From contig NZ_JACJTV010000034.1 of assembly GCF_014698845.1 (NCBI RefSeq), positions 1 to 59,476 on the forward strand: DNA of 59,476 bases, written 5' to 3'. The DNA comes from Coleofasciculus sp. FACHB-1120 (GTDB lineage: Bacteria > Cyanobacteriota > Cyanobacteriia > Cyanobacteriales > FACHB-T130). Of the stretch, positions 45,114 to 52,859 are shown one piece after another; position 1 is the first letter of the stretch, and each line of letters opens with the position of its first letter. A program made the position numbers and the translations under genes. The notes beneath the pieces were generated by a model that was given only the letters and a program-made list of their open reading frames with translations, was not told where the DNA came from and ran no database searches.

Positions 45114-45944
45114 ATGAGCAGGCTAAAACTTGTCAAAGACTTGAAATTCTGGTTGATAGCGATCGCGGCAGGCTTAATTACGATTCATCTTACTTTGACT
45201 TGGAGGAGTGGCAATATTGAACTGCTGAGTACAAGTTTCTTATTTTGGGCTGCGGTATCATCCCTGCTTTGGCAGAAACGGGACGGATTACAGCTAAAAA
45301 GCGACGCTTTTTCTAGCATTGTTGGGTTCGCACTGATTAGTTTGGTACTCTTTAAAAGTCTTTACCCCGGCTATGGTTTTACCCTTCACGTTACACCTTT
45401 GATTTCAATGCTGGCCTTGGGTTTAATTGCCTCTGGGGTTAAAGGATTAAAGCAGTATTGGCGGGAATTGCTGCTTCTGGCTTTTTTTGTCTTAAATCAA
45501 GAACTAATATTGAAATTTTTCAATGTATCTTTATTAACCGCTAAATTCACATCTGTTATTCTTTGGTTTTTAGGATTCCCCATTGTGCAACGAGGGGAAA
45601 TTTTAAGTTTGCCAACCGGATCTGTACAAATTGGCGGAGCTTGTGCTGGTGTAGGTACTATCCTTCAGCTATTGGGGTTAGCTTTAGTTGTTTTACTAAT
45701 TTTTCCAACTAAATTGAAGGAAAAGATTTTATTGCCATTCGTTGCTGTTATCGTAGCCTTTACATTAAATGGGATACGAGTAGCTTTGATGACTGTTTTG
45801 GCAGGATTGTCAAACAAAGAAGCTTTTGAATATTGGCATCTTGGTGATGGTTCTTTAATCTTTTCTATGATTTCTGTATTTATTTTTGGATTAATTTGTC
45901 GATTTTGGCTGTTAAAACCAGGCACCGAAATGGCAAAGCTGTAG
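45114..45944 (+). CDS. Cyanoexosortase (CrtA-like)
   Basis: Multi-pass membrane transpeptidase family that processes PEP-CTERM proteins during export. From the ATG at 45114 (276 residues; a GTG at 45081 is the longer alternative) there are about eight membrane segments. The exosortase triad is seen: Cys177 in GGACAGVGT, Arg222 in NGIRVALM and His242 in YWHLGDGSLIFS. The N-terminal part (LKFWLIAIAAGLI, LLSTSFLFWAAV, SLLWQKRDGLQL) resembles cyanoexosortase A. The usual small companion gene of this type is not downstream. Next on the plus strand comes a ~100 bp repeat, then the convergent kinase-VIT-VWA gene whose product ends with a PEP-CTERM-like signal. Possibly cotranscribed with aat. Confidence 0.85.
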   Translation: MSRLKLVKDLKFWLIAIAAGLITIHLTLTWRSGNIELLSTSFLFWAAVSSLLWQKRDGLQLKSDAFSSIVGFALISLVLFKSLYPGYGFTLHVTPLISMLALGLIASGVKGLKQYWRELLLLAFFVLNQELILKFFNVSLLTAKFTSVILWFLGFPIVQRGEILSLPTGSVQIGGACAGVGTILQLLGLALVVLLIFPTKLKEKILLPFVAVIVAFTLNGIRVALMTVLAGLSNKEAFEYWHLGDGSLIFSMISVFIFGLICRFWLLKPGTEMAKL

Positions 45945-45960
45945 AATTTTAATTGCAGCT

Positions 45961-46061
45961 ATAGCAGTCCTAAATGATGCGTGAAAACAAGCTCCCCGAC
46001 AACTCTTACAAAGTTGGGGAGCTGAAAGGTTGGAATCTCACAACTAAAACAGGATTGCTAT
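45961..46061. repeat. ~100 bp hairpin element, copy 2, with terminal inverted repeats
   Basis: Starts ATAGCAGTCCT and ends AGGATTGCTAT, an 11-base terminal inverted repeat with one mismatch. Internal hairpin AGCTCCCCGAC / GTTGGGGAGCT. It aligns along its whole length with 28511-28610. Located between the exosortase gene and the convergent kinase gene. Confidence 0.7.
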
Positions 46062-46109
46062 GTTTTTGACTGATGCAGCTTAGTGTAGTGGTAAAAAAGT
46101 GAACTGGGA

Positions 46110-49100
46110 TTAGCTTCGAGGCGGAGTGCTTTTCAAACCCTTCAAACGCTTCCAGGCGAAGTACATTCCTAGCAAGAGAACAGCCAAGATGTTGCCTAAG
46201 ATTTGGCTGGGTTCGGGCACTGGGTCGGGATCTAACGATTGGCTGGATGGCTGCACTGGATTAGATAGCGGCTGGCTGTTTGCTGCTGACGGTGCTGACG
46301 GTGCTGACGGCACGTTGCTAGCAGTAGGTTTGCTAGCTACTAGCGCTTTGCTGGGTGGCGGCGCTTGACTAAGCGGGGGTACGTTACTGTTTTGACCAGA
46401 AGTTGCTTCAGCGTCCATACCCTCTGGGGTTTCTACCGGAACTTGCACCTGCTGAGTTTTCTTAGGATCGACTCGCACTTCTTCAGTGACAGCGACAAAG
46501 GAGGTGTATTGCGATAACAACCGATAAGCGAGTGCGGTATCTGTAACAGCTTTGACATGATTTGGGCTTTCGCCATCATACATTTTATTCATCAAATCTT
46601 TAATCCGGGCGCGTCCCCATAGTTGAGCGATCGCGCTATTGCCACCGCCATCAAATTCAATGGGTACCTTCTTCTCATAGCGTTTGCCACCCGCGACGAT
46701 CCCAGTAATTCGCAAAGTTCCCTTAGCGCGATCGCCTTTGCGTCCAAATAATACTAATGGCTGATTGGCAAATAAATCAGGGGGTTTGATTGGATAGATT
46801 TGCGGTGCTTTTCCAGTGCCTTCCCAGCCAACTTCAATATTCGTTAGTACGGGATTATTGATTTGTTGGGAGAACTTTTCGACGACTTTTTGGGCGGGTT
46901 CGTTAGGGGGAACCACTTCAGAAGTCCCTCGCCCTTCCTCTGCTAAACGGTCGATCAAGAAGCGGTTCACTGAAGGACCAACACCGAAGCTATAAAGTCG
47001 ATTTCCAGGCTTCAGCCGCTTTTTAATTTCTGCGATCGCTTGCCGGTCGTTATCAATTAAACCGTCAGTAATTAAGACAATACTCCGCAGGCGTCCTGCT
47101 GGCGCGGCGGGGAAATTTAAGACGGTTTGAATCCCATTGAGTAACTCGGTACCACCGTTAGCATCTAGGCGATTGATATAATCCAGCGCTTTTTGTCGGT
47201 TTTGCGGCGTATTCAGTAAAGGTGTAGGAGATAGCTGCGTCGCGCTATTAGCAAAGTCAATAATATTAAAGGTATCGCCGGGATTGAGTCCATTGATAAA
47301 GCGGCGCATTAGTTCCTTCGATTGCTCGATTGGCGCTCCGCTTTGAGATCCAGAGGTATCCATGAGAAATACCACATCTTTGGGTACAATCTCATTACTT
47401 TGATACTTCACGGCTGGAATTAAATAGGAAGCAAAGTGACCGCCGCGTTCATCCGCCTCTGATAAGACTGTGGACTGGGTTTGGGCACTTGATACCTGAT
47501 AACGCAGAATCAGGTCTTTATTCGGAATTGCGTTCTCCTTGCTTAATTCAATCCGCATGATGCGACCATCTTGGGTAGTGCGGATTTGATGAGAAGGCGA
47601 TCGCACTTCTTTCACTGGCACCCCTGCTTCGATTTCAACGGTTACACCAATATTTTGTCCAGAACGGTTTCCGGCTGGTAAAGTCGGCGGATTGATTTGC
47701 GAAGTGTCGGTAACTGAGTTTGTAGTGCTGTTGCTATTCGTTGAACTTCCTGAAATGTAGCGCGGTCCCACTACCATTGGGAAGACAAATTCATAGTCCC
47801 CTTTTTCAAACTTCAGGCTTTCACTGTAGCGAATTGTGACATCGATTTTTTCGCCCGGTTTGATGTTAGCCAAGGACTGAGTAAAAATATTGTCTCGTTC
47901 TTGGTCTAATAATGCAGCAGTTTTTCCTTCTTGTTTGGCTTGTTCGTAAATTTGCTTTGCTTCTTCGCGTTTTTTGATGACGCCTCGGATGATGCGATTG
48001 CCTACTCTTATCTCCATGTCATCTACCGCCGCTTCATCGGGCAGTGGAAACTTATAGACAGCTTCTAAGGGATTGTTAAAGGGATTTTCAAAGGTTTGCG
48101 TTACCTCCACCCGCGACACATTCCCTGTGACTTTCGCCACAACTTCCGTATGTTTCAACGGAAACACTTGCTCCTGTCCATCCACAATCGCGAATAAGCT
48201 GCCTTCAGTAAGAGATGCTTGCCTCTCAATTTGCTGAGTCACCATCTCTACCACAGGAGAAACTAAGTACCGCACTCCCGCAAATCCAAACAATAGGAAG
48301 GCACCGGCTATCAGCCATTTTTTCTTAGAGTTAGGTTTAGTAGTTGGGAGCAATCGCGCATTCAAATCTTGCAACACTTCATCTGCTGATTGATAGCGCC
48401 GCTTTGTACCCGTTTGCAGCATTTTGTCGAGAATGCTACCTAACTGTTTATTTACTGGTGTCTTTAAAAAATGCCGCCAAACCCAGGTATCTTCACTTGT
48501 ATCGCTCAAGTCGAAAGGAGGAATTTGGGTAAGCAAGTGGATACAAGTAACGCCCAAACTATACAAATCGCTAGCAAAAATCGCTTTCCCTTTGGCTTGT
48601 TCGGGAGCCGTATAAGCAGCAGAACCAATAACCGTTCCGGTTCTGCCTAACATCGTCTCAGTCGCATACTTTGCTGCGCCAAAATCGACTAACACGAGTT
48701 TGCCATCTCGACGGTTGCGAATGATATTTTCGGGTTTAATATCCCGGTGAATCATCTGCTGACTGTGGACAAATTGCAACACCGGCAGCAAACTTTGCAG
48801 GAGTTGCCGAATTTCTACTTCTTTAAACGGCCCTTTTTGGGCTAATTCTTGAGCTAAGTTTTCTCCATCGATAAACTGTTGCACTAAATACTGATGGTCA
48901 TCTTGCTCAAAATATGCCAGCAGTTCGGGAATTTGATGATGTTTCCCAACAACCTCTAAGCGAGTTGCTTCTTGACGGAATAACTCTGCTGCTTTTTGGC
49001 GATTGTTTGTTCCTTGTTGTTGGGGAAAAAACTGTTTAATCACACAGCGCGGTTCCGATGGCTGGGACTTATCCACCGCTAGAAAAGTTCTCCCCATACC

Positions 49101-49274
49101 CCCTTGACCAATCGGTTTAATCGCACGATAGCGATCGCTCAGCAGTAATTGCGATCCGCAACTTTCGCAGATTGTGGCATTTCCAGGATTTTCTGGCTGC
49201 TTACAATTAGGATTCAGGCAATAACACCGACGCCGATCGTGAGCTGTGCTTTTTTGAGGCGGGAAGGTCGTCAT
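46110..49274 (-). CDS. Ser/Thr kinase - VIT - VWA protein with PEP-CTERM-like sorting signal
   Basis: This product has 1054 residues. N-terminal cysteine ribbon (CYCLNPNCK, CESCGS). Kinase domain ~45-310: IGQGGMGRTFLAV, VIKQFFP, HRDIKPENII (Asp178), VDFGAAK (Asp197), YTAPEQ; all core residues are kept. Membrane segment ~321-338 (WLIAGAFLLFGFAGVRYLV). Outside: VIT domain ~365-490 (VEVTQTFENPF..., YKFPLPDEAAV, IKPGEKIDV), then VWA ~632-800 with MIDAS DTSGS (Asp639), GGTEL and TDG. A Pro/Ser/Ala/Gln-rich linker is followed by VPEPSQILG (PEP at 1020-1022), a hydrophobic segment and KRLKGLK: a PEP-CTERM sorting signal. The neighbouring gene encodes a cyanoexosortase. Kinase in the cytosol, VIT/VWA in the periplasm; cleavage at PEP would free the C-terminus outside. 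The signal's tail after the basic residues is somewhat long. Confidence 0.88.
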   Translation of the reverse strand: MTTFPPQKSTAHDRRRCYCLNPNCKQPENPGNATICESCGSQLLLSDRYRAIKPIGQGGMGRTFLAVDKSQPSEPRCVIKQFFPQQQGTNNRQKAAELFRQEATRLEVVGKHHQIPELLAYFEQDDHQYLVQQFIDGENLAQELAQKGPFKEVEIRQLLQSLLPVLQFVHSQQMIHRDIKPENIIRNRRDGKLVLVDFGAAKYATETMLGRTGTVIGSAAYTAPEQAKGKAIFASDLYSLGVTCIHLLTQIPPFDLSDTSEDTWVWRHFLKTPVNKQLGSILDKMLQTGTKRRYQSADEVLQDLNARLLPTTKPNSKKKWLIAGAFLLFGFAGVRYLVSPVVEMVTQQIERQASLTEGSLFAIVDGQEQVFPLKHTEVVAKVTGNVSRVEVTQTFENPFNNPLEAVYKFPLPDEAAVDDMEIRVGNRIIRGVIKKREEAKQIYEQAKQEGKTAALLDQERDNIFTQSLANIKPGEKIDVTIRYSESLKFEKGDYEFVFPMVVGPRYISGSSTNSNSTTNSVTDTSQINPPTLPAGNRSGQNIGVTVEIEAGVPVKEVRSPSHQIRTTQDGRIMRIELSKENAIPNKDLILRYQVSSAQTQSTVLSEADERGGHFASYLIPAVKYQSNEIVPKDVVFLMDTSGSQSGAPIEQSKELMRRFINGLNPGDTFNIIDFANSATQLSPTPLLNTPQNRQKALDYINRLDANGGTELLNGIQTVLNFPAAPAGRLRSIVLITDGLIDNDRQAIAEIKKRLKPGNRLYSFGVGPSVNRFLIDRLAEEGRGTSEVVPPNEPAQKVVEKFSQQINNPVLTNIEVGWEGTGKAPQIYPIKPPDLFANQPLVLFGRKGDRAKGTLRITGIVAGGKRYEKKVPIEFDGGGNSAIAQLWGRARIKDLMNKMYDGESPNHVKAVTDTALAYRLLSQYTSFVAVTEEVRVDPKKTQQVQVPVETPEGMDAEATSGQNSNVPPLSQAPPPSKALVASKPTASNVPSAPSAPSAANSQPLSNPVQPSSQSLDPDPVPEPSQILGNILAVLLLGMYFAWKRLKGLKSTPPRS

Positions 49275-49356
49275 AGCAGCCCTTTTTCAAAACCGTTCAC
49301 GCCATTCTAGCCATTTCATTTCTAAAATTAATATGAAAAATTGGCTAGAAACGCGC

Positions 49357-50568
49357 TCAGGACAAGGTTTTGAGCTTTGTAGGAAGATGAACTTCTCCAA
49401 GTAGTACGGCAGAAGTTGCGCCGGTAACTTGGGGAAGATTGCCAGGGATGCCTAACTGACGCCAATATGCCAAAACAGCGAAAGCGATCGCTTCTTTGAA
49501 ATCAGCATTCACACCCGCTTCATCCGTCGTCAACACTGGCACGGGTTGTAAAGTCGCTTGTAGGCGCTGTTTTAAATAGAGATTGCGACTGCCACCGCCA
49601 CACAATAACACCTCGTCAGGCATCTGCGGCAGGAAAGTGCGGTAGCTATGAACAATTGACGCAGCAGTGAGTTCAGTCAGCGTTGCCAGCAGATCAGCGC
49701 TACTCAACTCATAAGCAGAGGCATCTGCGATACACTGCCGGAGATAGGTGTAGCTAAATAGCTCTCGACCCGTTGATTTGGGCGGTTGCTGCTGGAAGTA
49801 GTCCTGCTGTAGCCATTGCTCTACTAAATCGTTGCAGATTGTGCCTGCTGCGGCCCATGCTCCATCTTGATCGTAGGTTTTGACTCCATTCGTTAAATAC
49901 TGCACCGCCAGGTCTAGAAGCGCATTTCCCGGCCCGGTGTCCCAGCCTCGAATATCTTCTAACCAGCTGCCCCGACGCGCCGGTAGATAAGTGACATTCC
50001 CAATCCCGCCAATATTTTGGACGCATCGGTTCTTGTCGGGTTGGCTCAATAAATAGGCATCTATTCCTGAAACCATTGGGGCACCCTGTCCACCGGCAGC
50101 AATATCCGCCGCCCGGAAATTACTCACAGTGGGAATGCCCGTCAGGTGGGCAACCAAGGCACCCCGACCTAATTGCAGGCTGTACCCCATTTTAGATTTT
50201 GGATTTTCAATTTTTTTGAATCCAGAATCTAAAACCGGCAATCCCAAATCGTCAGTGGGTGGGCGATGAAAAACGGTTTGTCCGTGAGAGCCAATTAAGT
50301 CGGCTGAATCGTTGCCGCTTTGAATGTTTTGGGCGGCTTGTGCGAAGGTGTAAGCGATCGCATCATCTAATTGGGCAAATTCAGCCATTGACAAGGATGC
50401 CCCGCCACAAACCTCTAGAATTTGCTTTGAGAGCGCATCTGGATAAGGATAGGTGGCTCCCGCTAGCAGAGTCACGTTGATATCCAAGTCTTTACCAGTA
50501 ATCTCTACTAAAGCGGCGTCAATACCATCTACCGACGTGCCGCTAATTAAACCAATTACACGCATCAT
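49357..50568 (-). CDS. anmK: Anhydro-N-acetylmuramic acid kinase
   Basis: Peptidoglycan recycling: phosphorylates and opens anhydro-MurNAc to MurNAc-6-phosphate. Of its 403 residues, the first motif is [20 protein letters not shown] (ATP phosphate loop of the ASKHA fold), then [29 protein letters not shown] and LCGGGSRN. The length is near the family's (~370) plus a small insertion at ~115-130. Start MMRVIG. It precedes the kinase-VIT-VWA gene by 83 bases on the same strand, but no functional link is clear. Confidence 0.93.
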   Translation of the reverse strand: MMRVIGLISGTSVDGIDAALVEITGKDLDINVTLLAGATYPYPDALSKQILEVCGGASLSMAEFAQLDDAIAYTFAQAAQNIQSGNDSADLIGSHGQTVFHRPPTDDLGLPVLDSGFKKIENPKSKMGYSLQLGRGALVAHLTGIPTVSNFRAADIAAGGQGAPMVSGIDAYLLSQPDKNRCVQNIGGIGNVTYLPARRGSWLEDIRGWDTGPGNALLDLAVQYLTNGVKTYDQDGAWAAAGTICNDLVEQWLQQDYFQQQPPKSTGRELFSYTYLRQCIADASAYELSSADLLATLTELTAASIVHSYRTFLPQMPDEVLLCGGGSRNLYLKQRLQATLQPVPVLTTDEAGVNADFKEAIAFAVLAYWRQLGIPGNLPQVTGATSAVLLGEVHLPTKLKTLS

Positions 50569-50611
50569 TTTAGTAATTAAAAATTAACCCTGAAAACTTA
50601 ATCAGTTTTAT

Positions 50612-51745
50612 TCATTGCTTAGAGGAGGTTTGTTCAGATGCAATGATGTGCAAATCAATATTTTTGAGATAGCGCATCAACTGCTGGACAAAAGACCCCT
50701 TCCAGAATAACTCCCAACGAGATTTTTGAGAATGCCCAAGCACCACTTGAGTAATCCGATACTGTTGAGCGACAGATGCGATCGATTGCGGTACATCATG
50801 ATTATTTACTCTTAAAAATTCCCCGCCAAATTCTAAAGTCAGCTTCTCGCAAGTTTCAATATATAAACCTTCTTCCTTCGTCAAAAAGCGTTCCGGATGG
50901 GACACAAACACCGCATACAGGCGACCCCTCATATAATCAGCAATTCGCGCCCCGCGGCGCAACAGTTGTACCGAATTTGGATAAGTCGAAATACACACCA
51001 GCACCCGTTCGTGAACCGAGAAAAATCCATCACTGGGTGTAGAAGTAATCGCATCCTCTTCAACGTTGTCCGCCACTTCCCGCAGTGCCAGCTCTCGCAA
51101 CGCTACTAAATGACGCCGTTGAAAGAAATTTTGTAGCGCCCGATCTATCTTATCCGGCGCGTAGATTTTTCCCTCCACTAGCCTTTCTTCCAAAGTTTCC
51201 GGCGTAACGTCAATCACCACCACTTGCGTTGCTTCATCCAACAGCCGATCTGGGATGCGTTCTCGTACCACAACGCCAGTAATTCGCGCCACCAAATCAT
51301 TGAGACTTTCTAGATGCTGGATATTTACCGTAGAATTTACATCAATTCCAGCATCCAAAATCACCTCAACATCTTGGTAGCGTTTTTCCCGTAGAGAACC
51401 GGGGACATTTGTATGCGCCAGTTCATCTACTAACACCAACTGCGGCTGGCGCTCCAAAATGGCATCTGTATCCATTTCTGTCAGAGTCATCCCGCTTCTG
51501 ATAATTGTTTTACGGGGTATTACCTCCAGCCCCTGAGCTTTTTGAGCCGTCTCCTTGCGCCCGTGGGTTTCCAGCAACCCGATAACAACATCAATCCCTT
51601 CCTGTTTAAGTTGGTCGGCTTCTTCCAGCATCCGATAAGTTTTGCCGACACCGGGAGCCATGCCAATGTATATTTTGTGGTTGCCGCGTCGGGCGGGACG
51701 AATGTTAGAATTCAGCGCTCCTGAAAACTCACTTTTAGGAATCAT
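50612..51745 (-). CDS. kdpD: Truncated KdpD (sensor domain plus USP domain, no histidine kinase)
   Basis: This 377-residue protein has the KdpD N-terminal domain: Walker A in IYIGMAPGVGKTYRMLEEA, THGRKET, Walker B in LVLVDELAHTNVPGS, and DVNSTVNIQHLESLND. A universal-stress domain at ~245-370 ends with VLGHSQKSRWELFWKGSFVQQL. The four membrane helices, GAF and kinase domains of full KdpD (~890 residues) are missing, as known for cyanobacteria such as Anabaena. It is the last gene of the kdp operon, 87 bases after kdpC with heptamer repeats between. It cannot phosphorylate a regulator itself, so it must act through a partner. Confidence 0.9.
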   Translation of the reverse strand: MIPKSEFSGALNSNIRPARRGNHKIYIGMAPGVGKTYRMLEEADQLKQEGIDVVIGLLETHGRKETAQKAQGLEVIPRKTIIRSGMTLTEMDTDAILERQPQLVLVDELAHTNVPGSLREKRYQDVEVILDAGIDVNSTVNIQHLESLNDLVARITGVVVRERIPDRLLDEATQVVVIDVTPETLEERLVEGKIYAPDKIDRALQNFFQRRHLVALRELALREVADNVEEDAITSTPSDGFFSVHERVLVCISTYPNSVQLLRRGARIADYMRGRLYAVFVSHPERFLTKEEGLYIETCEKLTLEFGGEFLRVNNHDVPQSIASVAQQYRITQVVLGHSQKSRWELFWKGSFVQQLMRYLKNIDLHIIASEQTSSKQ

Positions 51746-51760
51746 AATTGTTGGATGTTA

Positions 51761-51839
51761 ATTGTTCATTGTTCCTTGCTGATTGTTCATTGTTCATTGC
51801 CTTTCACACTGAACTATGAAATGAACGATGAACTATGAA
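51761..51839. repeat. Heptamer repeats between kdpC and kdpD
   Basis: ATTGTTC-type units (51769 onward: ATTGTTC, ATTGTTC, CTTGCTG, ATTGTTC, ATTGTTC) face TGAACTATGAAATGAACG on the right, forming an imperfect inverted repeat that also contains the kdpC stop codon (51833). Could set the relative amounts of KdpC and KdpD. Confidence 0.6.
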
Positions 51840-52441
51840 TTACTGGCAGATTGTAAATTATCCAGCGCCAAATTCAACTTAAGGACATTCACCCCAGGTT
51901 CGCCAAAAATTCCCAAAAATCTACCATCAGTGTATTTGGGAATCAATGCTTGAACTCGATCTACTGATAATGAGCGAGCCGCCGCCACTCTTGCGGCTTG
52001 GTTATAGGCAGTTTCTACACTGATATGTGGATCTAAGCTAGAGCCAGACGTGTAAATTAAATCGGCTGTGGGCTGAATACCAGATGCTTTCAATTGTTGG
52101 GTTGTTGCTTCTACCCGCTTGAGTAAATCTGGATTGCTAGGAGCAAGGTTGCTGGCACCTGATACACCAGTGATTTGACCTATATTTTTGCGATCGCGTT
52201 CTGCGGCTGTAAAGCTGCTGTAGTTCGTCGTGCTGGGACGACTTGTGAAATATTGAGGAGAAGAGAAGGGTTGACCAATTAAGGCAGAGCCATAGACTCG
52301 TCCTTGATTTTCGATGATGCTGCCATTTGCCTGATAGGAAAACAAAACTTGCCCAACTATTATCGTGAACAAGGGATAAATTATTGCTGTTAGGAGCCAG
52401 AGAACTAAGGCGACTCGAATTGCTTTAATGGTTTCTCGCAT
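51833..52441 (-). CDS. kdpC: Potassium-transporting ATPase subunit KdpC
   Basis: A single-pass membrane subunit of 202 residues that supports the KdpAB complex. Seen: VALVLWLLTAIIYPLFTIIVGQVLF (membrane segment), GSALIGQPFSSPQYFTSRPSTTNYS, PADLIYTSGSSLDPHISVETAYNQAARVAAAR and GEPGVNVLKLNLALD, all typical. It lies in order A-B-G/F-C-D. Confidence 0.95.
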   Translation of the reverse strand: MRETIKAIRVALVLWLLTAIIYPLFTIIVGQVLFSYQANGSIIENQGRVYGSALIGQPFSSPQYFTSRPSTTNYSSFTAAERDRKNIGQITGVSGASNLAPSNPDLLKRVEATTQQLKASGIQPTADLIYTSGSSLDPHISVETAYNQAARVAAARSLSVDRVQALIPKYTDGRFLGIFGEPGVNVLKLNLALDNLQSASNS

Positions 52442-52547
52442 AAAAGACCTAAAAAATGGGGATTTTGTGGGGTCGGGGTTTCCCCACCCTTGCTAACAGA
52501 GGTTTGAATTTTATTAAAAATTCAAAATTTAAACCTCAAAAATTTTT

Positions 52548-52811
52548 TTAGAAGCGTTCCGGTTGGAAAATAACCACAAACAGGTAAATCGACAAGGTTA
52601 TCGTAAGCAGACCGAGTGCCATCAACCAGAAAGTTTGTCCTGAAGAAAGCGTTCCTCCGGTTGCGGCTTGCACAGCTGGCGTTATCAGCAGATTCAAGCA
52701 CAACAGAATAAATAATTGCCGCAGCAAAGGTTGCTTACGCCATTGCGCCTTCAACGAATCAATACTCTGCGCCATTTCCCCCAATATTTCATTCAAATTA
52801 AATCGCCTCAT
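52548..52811 (-). CDS. Small Kdp subunit (KdpG/KdpF-like)
   Basis: The 87 residues: the C-terminal ~29 (QTFWLMALGLLTITLSIYLFVVIFQPERF) resemble the single-helix KdpF lipid-like stabiliser of the KdpABC complex. The N-terminal ~58 add a basic soluble part (KAQWRKQPLLRQ) and another helix (LFILLCLNLLITPAVQAA). A gene at this place between kdpB and kdpC was called kdpG in Anabaena. The C-terminal similarity to KdpF is my reading. It lies 48 bases after kdpB. Confidence 0.8.
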   Translation of the reverse strand: MRRFNLNEILGEMAQSIDSLKAQWRKQPLLRQLFILLCLNLLITPAVQAATGGTLSSGQTFWLMALGLLTITLSIYLFVVIFQPERF

Positions 52812-52859
52812 AAATCTCCATATACGCTTCTTCTCTTTGTGTCTTGGAGCAGTTCGTTT

